From CAVQND01 sp964653485 (GTDB lineage: Bacteria > Verrucomicrobiota > Verrucomicrobiia > Limisphaerales > UBA8199), in NCBI GenBank assembly GCA_964653485.1, contig CAZZFF010000002.1, positions 62,001-126,000 of the forward strand: a stretch of DNA of 64,000 bases, given 5' to 3'. The translations under genes were made by a program, and so were the position numbers. Position 1 is the stretch's first letter. Every line of letters starts with the position of its first letter. The notes below the pieces were generated by a model, which saw nothing but the letters and a program-made list of their open reading frames with translations, did not search any database and had not been told where the DNA came from. Positions 23,192 to 34,169 of the stretch are shown here, in pieces.

Positions 23192-25033
23192 CTAACCCGT
23201 GGTCTTGCTGCTGGCGGCGATGACCTCCGAGAAAATGGCCAGGACCTCCGCGCGGGCCAAGGCGCCGACGAGGCGGTTTTCCTTGAGGGTGTTGACGACA
23301 GGAATGTTGCGCTGCTCGCTGGCCAGCACGACAGGCAGGATTTCAAGCAGCCGTTGGTTGGGGGTCACACACGGGGGAGGCGGGCGCATAATATCATAGG
23401 CAATCACCCCGCGCAGTTGGTCTCCGTCGGCGAGATACTCTTTCAAGTCTTGCAATGCAACCAGGCCGGCCAATTGGTTCCGGGCGTCGACGACCGGCAG
23501 GAAGTTATTCGAGCTGACAAGGAACCGGTCGGCGATTTCACCCAGGAGCGCGGTCTCGCGGACCGGCGGCACCGGGGCGCGCATGATGTCGGCGACGGTT
23601 CGCTCGGTGGCGGCTTCGGAGGCTGTCGCGTCCTGGGAGACGGTCAGGCCCTTGCGGCGGAGGGGTTCGGTGTAGATGGATTCGGGGTGGAACCTGCGCG
23701 AGACGAGGGTTGAGACGACACAGGCGAGCATCAAGGGGGGGATGAGGGAATAATCCAGGGAGATTTCGAACACCATGATCATTGAGAGCAGGGGAGAACG
23801 GGTCGTGGCGGACAACATGCTGCCCATGCCGACGAGGGCGAAGGTGGCGATGGTCAATCCCTGGGCGGCATGGAGCTCGCGCAAGCCCAGCCCGGAGATC
23901 GTCCCCACGGCCGCGCCCAGGAAGAGCGTGGGGGTGAAGACGCCTCCCACCGCTCCGGAGCCGACCGTGGCCAGCGTGGCGATGAGCTTGGCCAGAAACA
24001 ACCCGGTCAAATCAACGATTTCGCTGGGTGAGGAGGCCGAGGCGGTGTATTGGCCCTGAAGAATGCGGTTGGTAATGACATAACCGTTGCCGCAGACTCC
24101 CGGGAACTCCAAGGCGATAATCCCCACGACCAGCCCGCCCAACGCCATGCGCGCGTAGTTCGGCGCCCCCAACTGCTTGAAAATCCCTTCGGTTCGATTG
24201 AGCAGTTTGAGAAACCCCGCCCCAACGACGCCCGTGACGACTCCCAGGCAGATAAACCAGGGTAATTGCGTTACGCTGGTGAATTGCGTGATGGCAAAGG
24301 GCGGGATGATGTACCAGGGCTGAAGACCGAAGAAACTGCGGGAGACCATGGCAGCCACGACGGAGGCAAAGACCAACGGGGCAAAGAGGCTCATCGAGAA
24401 GTTGCCCAGCACGATGAGGGCCGCAAAAACGGCGCCGGAAATCGGCGCGTTGTAAGCGGCCGCAATGCCCGAGGCGGCCCCGCAGCCGACGAGCAAACGC
24501 AGGCGGTAGGGAGGCCACTTGGCCAACTGTCCCCACTTGGAGGCAAGCGTAGCCGACAACTGCGTGATGCCTCCTTCGCGGCCGATGGAGCCGCCGGAGC
24601 CGATGGTGATGAGCGAGGAGAGGAACTTGACGATGCCGTTGCGAAAGGGCAGCCGCCCGTCACCGGCCACGACGACTTCAAGGAGATTGGTCGTCCGCTG
24701 CGGGCCGGCCAGGCGCAACCCCCAATGGAGCACCAGGCCCGCAAGAACGCCGCCCAGGGCCGGCGTCAGGACGCGCTGCCAGCCTACCATCATCTCCGCC
24801 ACCTCCTCCGGCCGGCCCGCGTGCTGGGAAAAAAGGTGTTTGACGGAGTCTGTGGCGTAATAGAACAAAAGGTTGACCAGCCCCCCGATGACTCCAACCC
24901 CGCCTGCCAGCACGAGGTGAAAGGCCTCCTCGCTGAAACGGAACTTCTCCCTGACCCTGAGCGCCCGCTGCCAATGGCGCCGGAAAAGCAGGTGCATCCT
25001 CTCGATGATTCTGGCGCTCTGAAGAAACCTCAC
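23192..25033 (-). CDS. ClC-family chloride channel/antiporter with C-terminal CBS pair
   Basis: 613 residues. Membrane part with ClC selectivity-filter strings GSGGSIGREGG, and GAVGGVFTPTLFLGAAVG, then two CBS domains (about residues 470-600: VADIMRAPVPPVRE, NNFLPVVDARNQLAGLV, NIPVVNTLKENRLVGALA). The usual E in GREG is present, as in antiporters. The GTG at 25033 overlaps the TGA of the preceding gene (GTGA), implying translational coupling; an ATG at 24997 is the alternative. Role: Cl-/H+ exchange, possibly in acid response or pH balance. Confidence 0.92.
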   Translation of the reverse strand: MRFLQSARIIERMHLLFRRHWQRALRVREKFRFSEEAFHLVLAGGVGVIGGLVNLLFYYATDSVKHLFSQHAGRPEEVAEMMVGWQRVLTPALGGVLAGLVLHWGLRLAGPQRTTNLLEVVVAGDGRLPFRNGIVKFLSSLITIGSGGSIGREGGITQLSATLASKWGQLAKWPPYRLRLLVGCGAASGIAAAYNAPISGAVFAALIVLGNFSMSLFAPLVFASVVAAMVSRSFFGLQPWYIIPPFAITQFTSVTQLPWFICLGVVTGVVGAGFLKLLNRTEGIFKQLGAPNYARMALGGLVVGIIALEFPGVCGNGYVITNRILQGQYTASASSPSEIVDLTGLFLAKLIATLATVGSGAVGGVFTPTLFLGAAVGTISGLGLRELHAAQGLTIATFALVGMGSMLSATTRSPLLSMIMVFEISLDYSLIPPLMLACVVSTLVSRRFHPESIYTEPLRRKGLTVSQDATASEAATERTVADIMRAPVPPVRETALLGEIADRFLVSSNNFLPVVDARNQLAGLVALQDLKEYLADGDQLRGVIAYDIMRPPPPCVTPNQRLLEILPVVLASEQRNIPVVNTLKENRLVGALARAEVLAIFSEVIAASSKTTG

Positions 25034-25407
25034 AAGCCGATGTTATGGCCGATGGGGTTTCTCGCAAACGCAAAATCTTCGACGACCTTCCCCTGAAGCA
25101 GATGCTCCCGGATGATGCGCTCGAGGACCGCCGGGGTGCATGAGTGGTACCAGACCGCCTCCGGATAGACCACGGCGATCGGCCCCCGCACGCAAACACG
25201 GAGACAGTTGGCCTTGGTGCGGTACACCGGCCCTCGAGACCCGGCCAGTTGGAGCTCGTTGAGCCGGCGTTTCAAGTATTCCCAGGATTCCAGGCCCTGG
25301 GCTTTGGCGGCGCATTTTGGCTCCGTTTGGTCGGCGCACAGAAAAATGTGGCGCCGGTAACGCTCCAGCCCAAGCGAGCCGGCCAACGTTTGCATTTCAT
25401 TCGCCAT
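25030..25407 (-). CDS. Thioredoxin-like [2Fe-2S] ferredoxin
   Basis: 125 residues from MANEMQTLAGS (ATG 25407). Cysteine pattern of the thioredoxin-fold [2Fe-2S] ferredoxins: CADQTEPKC near residue 25, then NCLRVCVRGP about 40 residues on. VVYPEAVWYHSCTP follows as in that family. It probably carries electrons; the partner is unknown. Its stop codon overlaps the start of the ClC gene. Upstream sequence to 25590 is open but contains an AT-rich repeat (TTTGCAA and GCAATTTGCAAAC) and is not protein-like. Confidence 0.85.
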   Translation of the reverse strand: MANEMQTLAGSLGLERYRRHIFLCADQTEPKCAAKAQGLESWEYLKRRLNELQLAGSRGPVYRTKANCLRVCVRGPIAVVYPEAVWYHSCTPAVLERIIREHLLQGKVVEDFAFARNPIGHNIGL

Positions 25408-25540
25408 ACTTGAATCTCTGCACAGCAAACTAATTTGCAACTCGCAATTTGCAAACTTTCGATTCCAAATCCTCGCCTTGTGAAACCGCGAAATATTCCT
25501 TTCACGGTGTTTGGAGTTAAGCCCGCCGGGGGCCTGCGGG

Positions 25541-26455
25541 TCAGGCGACGGTCGAGTATTTCCGGCAGAGGGGTTTGATCTTCTCGACAAGTTTGGGCAC
25601 GCCGCTCATTGCGTCTTCGGCGCCCTCGTATTCGACCGACATGTAGCCCTTATACCCGCTGCGGGCGAACATCTGCCAGACGCGATCCAGGTCGAGCGGT
25701 TGGATGGGCTTGCCGTAAAAGTCGCGGATATGGGCGTGGGTGGCGTAGGGCAGGCATGCAGCAATCTGGTCATAAGGGTTGTCGGGGAAGTTGCTGATGT
25801 CGAGGTTGCAGCCGGCATAAGGCGAATCGACTCCGCGAAGAATCGCGACCATGTTGGCGGCGTTGGCCGACAGTCCGGAATGGGTCTCCAGGCCGAGAAT
25901 CACTCCCTTGGTCGCGGCATATTCGCAGGCCGGCTTCATGGTTTCGACGACCCACTGGACCCCCTGCTCGTGGGTCGCCCCCGCGGGCAATTTGTCCCCG
26001 AAGACGCGCAGATGGGAGGCCCCGAGCAATTCCGTCGTGTCCACCCATTTCCTGACGGTCTCGATGACTTGCGCCCGTTTCGCGGCCTCCGGTTGGCAGA
26101 GGTCGGCGCCAATGGCCAGGCCGGAAAAAGGCATGCCCTGGCGATAGGCGAAACTGCGCAAGGTGGCGAGGTACGCCGCTTCGGTCGATTTGAGCCAATA
26201 GGTCGTTATGTCCACCCCCAGCACGCCCAGCTCGACCGCCTTGAGGATGAACTGCTCCATGGTCATTTTGCCCTTGCCTAGGTAGGAGCCGTAGGAATAG
26301 GCGCAGCATCCGGGCAGGAGCCTTGCGCCCGGGGCGGCCGGCCGTTTCTCAGGCTCGTCCGTCGCCCGCAAGCTCGAGGCCAGCGAGCCGACGGACACGA
26401 TGCCGGTTGTCTTGAGGAAGTGGCGACGGTGAAGTGATTGAAGTGAATTATGCAT
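25541..26455 (-). CDS. Exported sugar-phosphate isomerase/epimerase-like (xylose isomerase-type TIM barrel)
   Basis: 304 residues. The N-terminus LHRRHFLKTTGIVSVGSLASS is a Tat signal. Core of AP-endonuclease-2/xylose isomerase fold: GVLGVDITTYWLK, LRVFGDKLP, GVILGLETHSGLSANAAN, NLDISNFPDNPYDQI, THAHIRDF and GYMSVEYEGAED, which supply the metal-binding Glu, Asp and His residues. Such exported members are common in Planctomycetota and Verrucomicrobiota; the substrate is unknown, perhaps a plant or algal sugar derivative (inference). Confidence 0.85.
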   Translation of the reverse strand: MHNSLQSLHRRHFLKTTGIVSVGSLASSLRATDEPEKRPAAPGARLLPGCCAYSYGSYLGKGKMTMEQFILKAVELGVLGVDITTYWLKSTEAAYLATLRSFAYRQGMPFSGLAIGADLCQPEAAKRAQVIETVRKWVDTTELLGASHLRVFGDKLPAGATHEQGVQWVVETMKPACEYAATKGVILGLETHSGLSANAANMVAILRGVDSPYAGCNLDISNFPDNPYDQIAACLPYATHAHIRDFYGKPIQPLDLDRVWQMFARSGYKGYMSVEYEGAEDAMSGVPKLVEKIKPLCRKYSTVA

Positions 26456-26827
26456 CGGAACGAGTGCCTGCGTGGTCGGAGGCCGGAGAGCGGTTAATGC
26501 GGCGGATCGCGTTCACCCCGGAATGATGAGAAACCAGGCCGACAAAAGTCAAGCCTCGCGCTCGGTTTCCAAGGCGTCTCCCGCCGTGATTTCGCGTTTT
26601 CCGGTTGCCGGAGGGGAGAGACTGTGCCATGAGACCTGCGACAGAACGCCCAAGCAAGCGCCACATTGTCCCACATGTCACACTTTCTCAGAGACGTTGG
26701 CGCGAGGAATCCGAATCTATAACATATTGTCCATTAATTGTTTACATGGCTTGTCTCGGCCAGTTTGGCGGGATGGCATCGTCATTGCTAAAAGTGGTTT
26801 GGATTAAAGCTAAATCCAGAACAATTT
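26456..26827. other. Intergenic region upstream of dnaK
   Basis: 372 bases without a supported gene. The half near dnaK is AT-richer than its surroundings (ATATTGTCCATTAATTG around 26724-26740), as expected for a promoter. TTGGCG (26697) and TAACAT (26720) at 17-base spacing is one possible sigma-70-type pair but is weak. No CIRCE inverted repeat (TTAGCACTC-N9-GAGTGCTAA) is present, so HrcA control of this operon is not indicated. Confidence 0.4.
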
Positions 26828-28789
26828 ATGGCAAAGGTTATTGGCATTGATTTAGGCACGACTAACTCCTGCATGGCGGTCATGGAGGGCGGAGAGCCTG
26901 TGGTGCTGGAGAACTCTGAAGGACGCCGGGTAACGCCCTCGGTAGTGGCCTTCACCAAGAGCGGCGAGCGAGTGGTGGGGGACGCGGCAAAGCGCCAGGC
27001 GGTCACGAATTCGAGGAACACGATTTATTCGATTAAGCGGTTCATGGGGCGCAAGTACCCCGAGGTGGAGGAAGAGCGCAAGCGAGTGCCTTACAAGGTC
27101 GTTGCCGGGCCAAATGGGGATGCCTGCGTTGAAGTGGAAGTCGAGGGCAAGCCCAAGCTGTTCAGTCCGCCCGAAGTCTCCGCCATGATATTGGCCAAGC
27201 TGAAGGCGGACGCGGAGATGAGGCTGGGGGAGAAGATCAGCCAGGCGGTGATTACCGTGCCGGCTTACTTCAATGACTCGCAGCGCCAAGCGACCAAGGA
27301 CGCGGGACGCATCGCGGGCCTGGAGGTGTTGCGGATTATCAACGAGCCCACCGCCGCCTCGCTGGCTTACGGGCTGGACAAGAAGAAGGACGAGCAGATT
27401 GCGGTTTACGACCTGGGCGGCGGCACGTTCGATATATCGGTTCTGGAGATTGGCGAGGGGGTGTTCGAGGTCAAGGCCACGAACGGCGACACGCACCTTG
27501 GAGGCGACGATTGGGACGGGCGGATCATGGATTGGATTCTCGAGGAATTCCGGCGGGAGAACGGGATGGACCTGAGGAAGCAGCCGGACGCGCTGCAGCG
27601 AATCAAGGAGGAATCCGAGAAGGCGAAGATTTCGCTGTCCAGTTCGCAGGTCTATGACATCAACCTGCCGTTCATCACGGCGGACGCCAGCGGGCCCAAA
27701 CACATCAGCATGAAGCTGACGCGGGCGAAGATGGAGCAGTTGTGCGACGACCTGTTCGAGCGCACCATTACGCCGGTCAGGGATTGCCTGCGGGACGCCG
27801 GAGCCACGACGCAGCAGATCAATGAGCTGGTGCTGGTCGGCGGCATGACGCGCATGCCAAAAGTGGTCGATACTGCCCGCACTCTTGTCAACAAACCCCC
27901 GCACCAGGGGGTCAACCCGGACGAGGTGGTCGCCGTCGGGGCCGCGATTCAGGCCGGCGTGCTCAAGGGGGAAGTCAAGGACGTGCTGCTGCTGGATGTG
28001 ACGCCCCTGTCCCTGGGAATCGAAACCCTGGGCGGTGTCTCCACCAAGCTCATCGAGCGGAATACGACGATCCCCACGCGCAAATCTGAGATTTTTTCCA
28101 CGGCTTCGGACAGCCAGCCGGGCGTTGAAATCCATGTGCTGCAAGGGGAACGTCCCTTGGCCAAGGATAACAAGACGATCGGGAAGTTTCATCTCACCGA
28201 CATACCGCCGGCGCCGCGCGGGGTGCCCCAGATCGAGGTGACTTTTGATATCGATGCCAACGGCATCCTGCACGTCAGCGCGAAGGACCTAGGCACCGGC
28301 AAGGAGCAGAAGATCACGATTACGGCGAGCAGCGGTCTCAGCAAGGACGAAATCGAGAAGATGCGCAAGGACGCCGAGGCGCACGCCGAGGAGGATCGCA
28401 AGGGACGCGAGGAAATCGAGAGCCGCAACGAGGCGGACAACGCGGTGTATCGGTCGGAGAAGTTCCTGAAGGAGAACGCGGATAAAATCTCCGGGGCGGA
28501 AAAGGGCAACATGGAGTCCGCCGTTGCTGCGGTCAAAGAGGCCCTCAAGGGAGGGGACTCCGCGGCCATCCGTTCCGCCAGCGAGAAACTCAACGAAGCT
28601 TGGCAAGCCGTTTCGGCCGAGTTGTACAAGGCGGCGGGCGAGAAGGCCCGCGCGGCGCGAGGCCAGGGCCAATCCGGCCCGGGCGCCGGCCCGACTCCGG
28701 GCCAAGGCGGCGGCGAGGCCAAAAGCGGCTCGAGCAAGGACGAGGGACCCATCATCGACGCGGAAGTCGTGGATGACAAGAAGTCCTGA
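26828..28789 (+). CDS. dnaK: Chaperone DnaK (Hsp70)
   Basis: 653 residues. ATP-dependent folding chaperone. Signature strings: IGIDLGTTNSCMAV at the N-terminus, VYDLGGGTFDISVLEI, and VLVGGMTRMPKV; substrate-binding domain from LLLDVTPLSLGIETLGG; C-terminal helical lid; Gly/Ala-rich linker and the usual GPIIDAEVVD end. No dnaJ or grpE is adjacent; instead groES and groEL follow on the same strand. Confidence 0.99.
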   Translation: MAKVIGIDLGTTNSCMAVMEGGEPVVLENSEGRRVTPSVVAFTKSGERVVGDAAKRQAVTNSRNTIYSIKRFMGRKYPEVEEERKRVPYKVVAGPNGDACVEVEVEGKPKLFSPPEVSAMILAKLKADAEMRLGEKISQAVITVPAYFNDSQRQATKDAGRIAGLEVLRIINEPTAASLAYGLDKKKDEQIAVYDLGGGTFDISVLEIGEGVFEVKATNGDTHLGGDDWDGRIMDWILEEFRRENGMDLRKQPDALQRIKEESEKAKISLSSSQVYDINLPFITADASGPKHISMKLTRAKMEQLCDDLFERTITPVRDCLRDAGATTQQINELVLVGGMTRMPKVVDTARTLVNKPPHQGVNPDEVVAVGAAIQAGVLKGEVKDVLLLDVTPLSLGIETLGGVSTKLIERNTTIPTRKSEIFSTASDSQPGVEIHVLQGERPLAKDNKTIGKFHLTDIPPAPRGVPQIEVTFDIDANGILHVSAKDLGTGKEQKITITASSGLSKDEIEKMRKDAEAHAEEDRKGREEIESRNEADNAVYRSEKFLKENADKISGAEKGNMESAVAAVKEALKGGDSAAIRSASEKLNEAWQAVSAELYKAAGEKARAARGQGQSGPGAGPTPGQGGGEAKSGSSKDEGPIIDAEVVDDKKS

Positions 28790-28806
28790 ACCTCAACAAC
28801 CAGATT

Positions 28807-28831
28807 TCCCGCAGCGAGTGCGGCGGGATTT
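28807..28831 (+). terminator. Possible weak terminator or attenuating hairpin between dnaK and groES
   Basis: TCCCGC and GCGGGA form a 6-bp stem around a 10-base loop, followed by TTTTG. The stem is short and the T-run modest, so partial read-through into groESL is likely if it functions at all. Confidence 0.35.
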
Positions 28832-28873
28832 TGATTCAAGGCAAAATCAAAAAAGAAAGACAAACCAAAACCT

Positions 28874-29167
28874 ATGGCACTAAATGTAAAACCCCTCGGC
28901 GATCGAGTCCTTGTGGAAGCGATTGAAGAGAAGGAAGTCAAGAAAGGCGGAATCATTATCCCTGACACCGCCAAAGAGAAACCGATGGAAAGCGTCGTCA
29001 TCGCCCTCGGCACGGGCAAGACGGACGACAACGGGAAAAAGGTTCCCTTTGAGATCAAGAAGGGCGATCATGTGCTGGTGAGCAAGTACGGCGGGACCGA
29101 GATCAAATTGGACGGCAAGGAGTACAAGATACTGAACTCCGACGACATCCTGGCGGTGATCGAATAA
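28874..29167 (+). CDS. groES: Co-chaperonin GroES
   Basis: 97 residues, normal size. NVKPLGDRVLVEAIEEKEVKKGGIIIPDTAKEKP is split by the mobile loop typical of GroES; ends VLVSKYGGTEIKLDGKEY and DDILAVIE. It caps the GroEL cavity. It lies 84 bases after dnaK and 36 bases before groEL. Confidence 0.99.
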   Translation: MALNVKPLGDRVLVEAIEEKEVKKGGIIIPDTAKEKPMESVVIALGTGKTDDNGKKVPFEIKKGDHVLVSKYGGTEIKLDGKEYKILNSDDILAVIE

Positions 29168-29203
29168 CAATCAACACTCAACCATCAATCAATAATATCT
29201 AAT

Positions 29204-30844
<1,641 letters not shown>

Positions 30845-30890
30845 ACCGCGGGCACACGCCCGCCGGTTTCTAAGGAACTGACAGCACGAA

Positions 30891-30921
30891 GCGAGGTTGG
30901 GAGTCCAACCTCGCTTTTTTT
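30891..30921 (+). terminator. Rho-independent terminator of groESL
   Basis: GCGAGGTTGG and CCAACCTCGC form a perfect 10-bp stem with loop GAGT, followed by seven T residues. Confidence 0.95.
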
Positions 30922-31036
30922 GTTGGGTTGCCTTCGATGCGCTTTGACGCCGGGCTGAAGAGGCCGCAGTCGCGAAATTGCCCAAGGGCAACGCCCGGAC
31001 GGTCGGATCAGGAAGCCTGCTGTAAGGTGATTCGTC

Positions 31037-31513
31037 TCAGCGGTGTTCATTCGCCCGCGTCGTCGGCCGAGGTTCGGGAGAGAGGTTGCGGCTCGTGTCC
31101 GACGAGGGTTTGGGCGCGTCATGGGCGTCGGTCATGTCCATCGAGGCGGCAAAAAGCTCATGCGCCAGACGCATTGCCTTCCGCCCGGAGACGCGGAGCC
31201 TCAAGGCGGTCCGCAAAGCGCCCCTCTCAAGGGCGTTGGCGTCTTGAAAGCTCGCCGCGTCCATGGACGCTTTTCTTGGGTTTCCCGCAGATCCCAAGGC
31301 TTCGATAAACTTGAAGTCTTCCAAGAAGAAGTGTGGCATCAGGAGGCGGAAGATGCCGGCGAGGGGCCTGGCGTGGCAATACAACAATTTGCGAAAAGCG
31401 CGTTCCCTGTAATTGGAAATCGGGCAATGGAAACGCTCACAGAAGAGTTCGCGAAACTGCCGGGGCGGATGAATATCGCGCTCCGTCGGAAAATGGCGTC
31501 TCTCATGCGTCAT
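31037..31513 (-). CDS. Hypothetical protein conserved in Verrucomicrobiota (probable)
   Basis: 158 residues from the ATG at 31513. Phrases HFPTERDIHPPRQFRELFCERF, YRERAFRKLLYCHARPLAG, FFLEDFKFIEALG and RLRVSGRKAMRLAHELFA look like a real globular protein, and I recall similar sequences annotated only as hypothetical in Verrucomicrobiota. Function unknown. The opposite strand is also open over nearly the same span, but its translation is arginine-rich and lacks protein-like pattern. The C-terminal 25 residues are Pro/Ser-rich. Confidence 0.6.
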   Translation of the reverse strand: MTHERRHFPTERDIHPPRQFRELFCERFHCPISNYRERAFRKLLYCHARPLAGIFRLLMPHFFLEDFKFIEALGSAGNPRKASMDAASFQDANALERGALRTALRLRVSGRKAMRLAHELFAASMDMTDAHDAPKPSSDTSRNLSPEPRPTTRANEHR

Positions 31514-31751
31514 GCTGCACGCCGGTTGAAGCCGCGGAGGTTTTCACGCGCCCAGTATGGGGCGGCGGTCGTAAAATGTGAATCGGGGAATTGCCGTAAA
31601 GCGCCCAGGGGATTCACCGGGAGAAGGCCGGAGAGAGCCGCGAGTGGAACAACATAAATCAATTGGCCTGACCCTCGAATTCCGGGTTGGGGCCCACGGA
31701 TTCCAATTACGAACGCCGGTTTGGTTCGAGTAAGGAACGCCGGGCCGCTGC

Positions 31752-34169
31752 TCACCGGAGCTTGAAGGTGCCGGTGTAAATCCACTGGAACCCGCCGGAG
31801 CTGTCGAAGTCGGTTTCGATCATGGGACCGGCGGTAGTGCTCGTAAAGGTCAACTGCAAATAGCCGGTGTCGGTGCTGCCGCCGCTGTTGGTGATGACGA
31901 TCATCGCGCTTACCGGGCTGTATTGTACATAGGTGTAATCGCCCGATTTGTTCTGGCCGTTTCCCGTGAGCGTGAATGTTCCGTCGGTGTTGAGCTTCGC
32001 CGTTCCTCCGGATGAACTGGTGATCGTCTTGCCCGCCATGGACGTGGGCGCCAGGCTTTGCGCGGTCGTAAGGTGCATGGCGCCCGCGCCAATGCCGGCA
32101 TCGCTGTTGGTGAAGCTGAGCACCGCGTCTTTGCCGCTGGTAAAGGTGAGCCCAATCATCGTGGTCTTCGTCTCGTCAGGCGGTGCGGTGGATGCCAGTG
32201 TCAGGAGCGCCGTGTTGGTGGTCAGCTTGTCGTATGTGTAGTTGCCGACGGCATTGTTGTCCAAGTTCGTGCCTGGGAGCATGTTCTGGCTGAAGGTTCC
32301 GGCACCGAAGCACGTCGTAAACGGGTTTGTGGCATCATCGGCCGGGGTTACCTCCGCTGACAGTCCGGACAAGGAACTCGGAGCCCAATCGGTCGACGCG
32401 GTTGTCTGACAAACGAAGGTTACGCTGTTGGTCTTCGACAGCAGCCCGGTGGCGTCCTCCGCGTAGGCCCGCACCAAGTTCGTGCCTGGACTGAGCGTGA
32501 CTTCCGCCGTCCAGTTGGTCCACCGATTTGTCGTCGTCGCCGGATTCCAGCCTGTCCCGTTGAGTTGATAGGAGACGTTTGTGACGCCGACGTTGTCGCT
32601 CGCCTTGCCGGTGACGGTGAACGCCGTGTTGCTCACATTTTGGTGGACGTTAGGTGAGAGGATGACGAGAACGGGCGGGGTGATGTCCACGAAAGTGGCC
32701 GTAAGGGTCAGGTTCGAGGCCATCACAAAGGTCAGCGTCGGCGTATTGGCCGAGAGGCTGCCGGACCAATTGACGAAGGCAAAGCCCTTGTCCGCTGTGG
32801 CCGTCATACTGTATTTGGCGCCGATGTTCAGCCATGTCCCGTTGTAGTTGGGCCTCACGGTGCCAAAGTCAAGCGGGCTGATATGCACCGCGAGAGGCGC
32901 GGTCGGCGCATAAGTAAACTTGACGGTGTTGGTGAGCGAGGCGTTGCCGGTGGTGTCCACGGCATAGGCGCTGATGGTATTAGCGCCGGGCTTGATCAGG
33001 CTGACGCTGCCGACCCAGTTGGTCCAAGAGTTGGTGGTCGCGGCAAGCGTCCACTTGCCTTCGTTCAGTTGATAATAGACATCGCTAACCGCCACCTTGT
33101 CTGCGACCGTGCCCGTGACCGGAAGGGACGCTTCGTTCACACTCTGGGCGGATGTGGGTGACGAGATCGTCACTTTCGGCGGAGTGGTGTTCACCGGCAC
33201 ATAGGCCGCGCTGGCGGTCGCGGCGGCCCCGCTGGCGACAGCCACCGTCTGATTGGCCGGCGTGCGCCAACTGGTTACGGGCTTGAACGAAACGATATGA
33301 TTTCCCACGGGGAGATTCGTTACAGTCGCTCCGGTTTCCTGCCAAGCGCCGTTGCCATCCACCTGCCACTTGCCTCCCGCGCTCACGGCGGCAGGCGGGG
33401 TGATGGTGACCTGTAACGACCCGCTTAAGGGATTCGGGATTGCGCTGTTTGTGATGCGGAAGTTGCCCGCCCAAAGCTGACCCTCCGCGATCGGCCCGTA
33501 ATCGGTATCGGAGGCGATGGCAACCGTGAACGTGTTCCCGGCAACCGCGCCTGGCCAAAACGCAGCCATGCTCATCGTATCCAGCAGCGTCCAATTGGTG
33601 CCGTCCCCCGTGGGGTCATACCATGCCTCGACATCGCCGGCGGCTCCGCCTCTGTGGACCAGTCGGAGCCCAAAGGTGGTGTTGGGCGCCAAAGCACTCT
33701 GGCGGGGCCCTGTGGACGATTGAGCCGAATCGGCTTCTGTGTTGAAGAGGTATCCGCTGAATTGCGGGTTATAACCCCCTTCCATCGAGATACGGTAAGA
33801 AGTCCCGTGGTTGGCTGAGTTCAGGAGCCAGAGCTGCAATTGCGACCCCCCGTTGTCTGACCAACTTGCGCTGTTGTGGCCGGAGAGGTCCATTGTCCAA
33901 TCATTCGACACCGCGGGAGTGCCATGCCACACAATTGACGCATGTTGTTCGCTGGTTGTGGAAACTGGCACAAGGAAGCTCACATGCCCATTGGCCCCCA
34001 CTGCTGTCATCTGGTCACTGTCAAAAGTGTTAATCGTCCAGTTCGCCGTAGAGATGCCGGAAGAGAAATCGTCTGCTCCCACCCAAGCTTGTCCGAAGCA
34101 TGGTTGAAGCACCGTCATCAAGGCAGCCGTAAAGGTGAGAACCCCAAATAATGATCTTATTGTTTTCAT
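31752..34169 (-). CDS. Secreted multidomain protein with Ig-like repeats
   Basis: 805 residues from MKTIRSLFGVL (ATG 34169), with a Sec signal ending near CFGQA. Then a jelly-roll-like domain (AWVGADDFSSGIST...), a PEGA-like segment (LSGSLQVTITPPAA...GGKWQVDG), two Big/Ig-like repeats containing PPKVTISSPTSAQSVNEASL and PPVLVILSPNVHQNVSNTAF with nearly identical TGTVADKVAVSDVYYQLN and TGKASDNVGVTNVSYQLN cores, and a C-terminal beta domain of about 190 residues. It is probably a surface or extracellular binding protein; no catalytic motif is seen. Confidence 0.82.
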   Translation of the reverse strand: MKTIRSLFGVLTFTAALMTVLQPCFGQAWVGADDFSSGISTANWTINTFDSDQMTAVGANGHVSFLVPVSTTSEQHASIVWHGTPAVSNDWTMDLSGHNSASWSDNGGSQLQLWLLNSANHGTSYRISMEGGYNPQFSGYLFNTEADSAQSSTGPRQSALAPNTTFGLRLVHRGGAAGDVEAWYDPTGDGTNWTLLDTMSMAAFWPGAVAGNTFTVAIASDTDYGPIAEGQLWAGNFRITNSAIPNPLSGSLQVTITPPAAVSAGGKWQVDGNGAWQETGATVTNLPVGNHIVSFKPVTSWRTPANQTVAVASGAAATASAAYVPVNTTPPKVTISSPTSAQSVNEASLPVTGTVADKVAVSDVYYQLNEGKWTLAATTNSWTNWVGSVSLIKPGANTISAYAVDTTGNASLTNTVKFTYAPTAPLAVHISPLDFGTVRPNYNGTWLNIGAKYSMTATADKGFAFVNWSGSLSANTPTLTFVMASNLTLTATFVDITPPVLVILSPNVHQNVSNTAFTVTGKASDNVGVTNVSYQLNGTGWNPATTTNRWTNWTAEVTLSPGTNLVRAYAEDATGLLSKTNSVTFVCQTTASTDWAPSSLSGLSAEVTPADDATNPFTTCFGAGTFSQNMLPGTNLDNNAVGNYTYDKLTTNTALLTLASTAPPDETKTTMIGLTFTSGKDAVLSFTNSDAGIGAGAMHLTTAQSLAPTSMAGKTITSSSGGTAKLNTDGTFTLTGNGQNKSGDYTYVQYSPVSAMIVITNSGGSTDTGYLQLTFTSTTAGPMIETDFDSSGGFQWIYTGTFKLR

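Noticed and set aside
26456..26827. CIRCE element or heat-shock sigma promoter ahead of dnaK
   Set aside because: No TTAGCACTC-type inverted repeat and no CTTGAA/CCCCAT pair is present.
31043..31657. Open frame on the plus strand opposite the hypothetical gene at 31037-31513
   Set aside because: Its translation is Arg/Gly-rich and irregular, while the minus strand gives a protein-like pattern with conserved-looking phrases.
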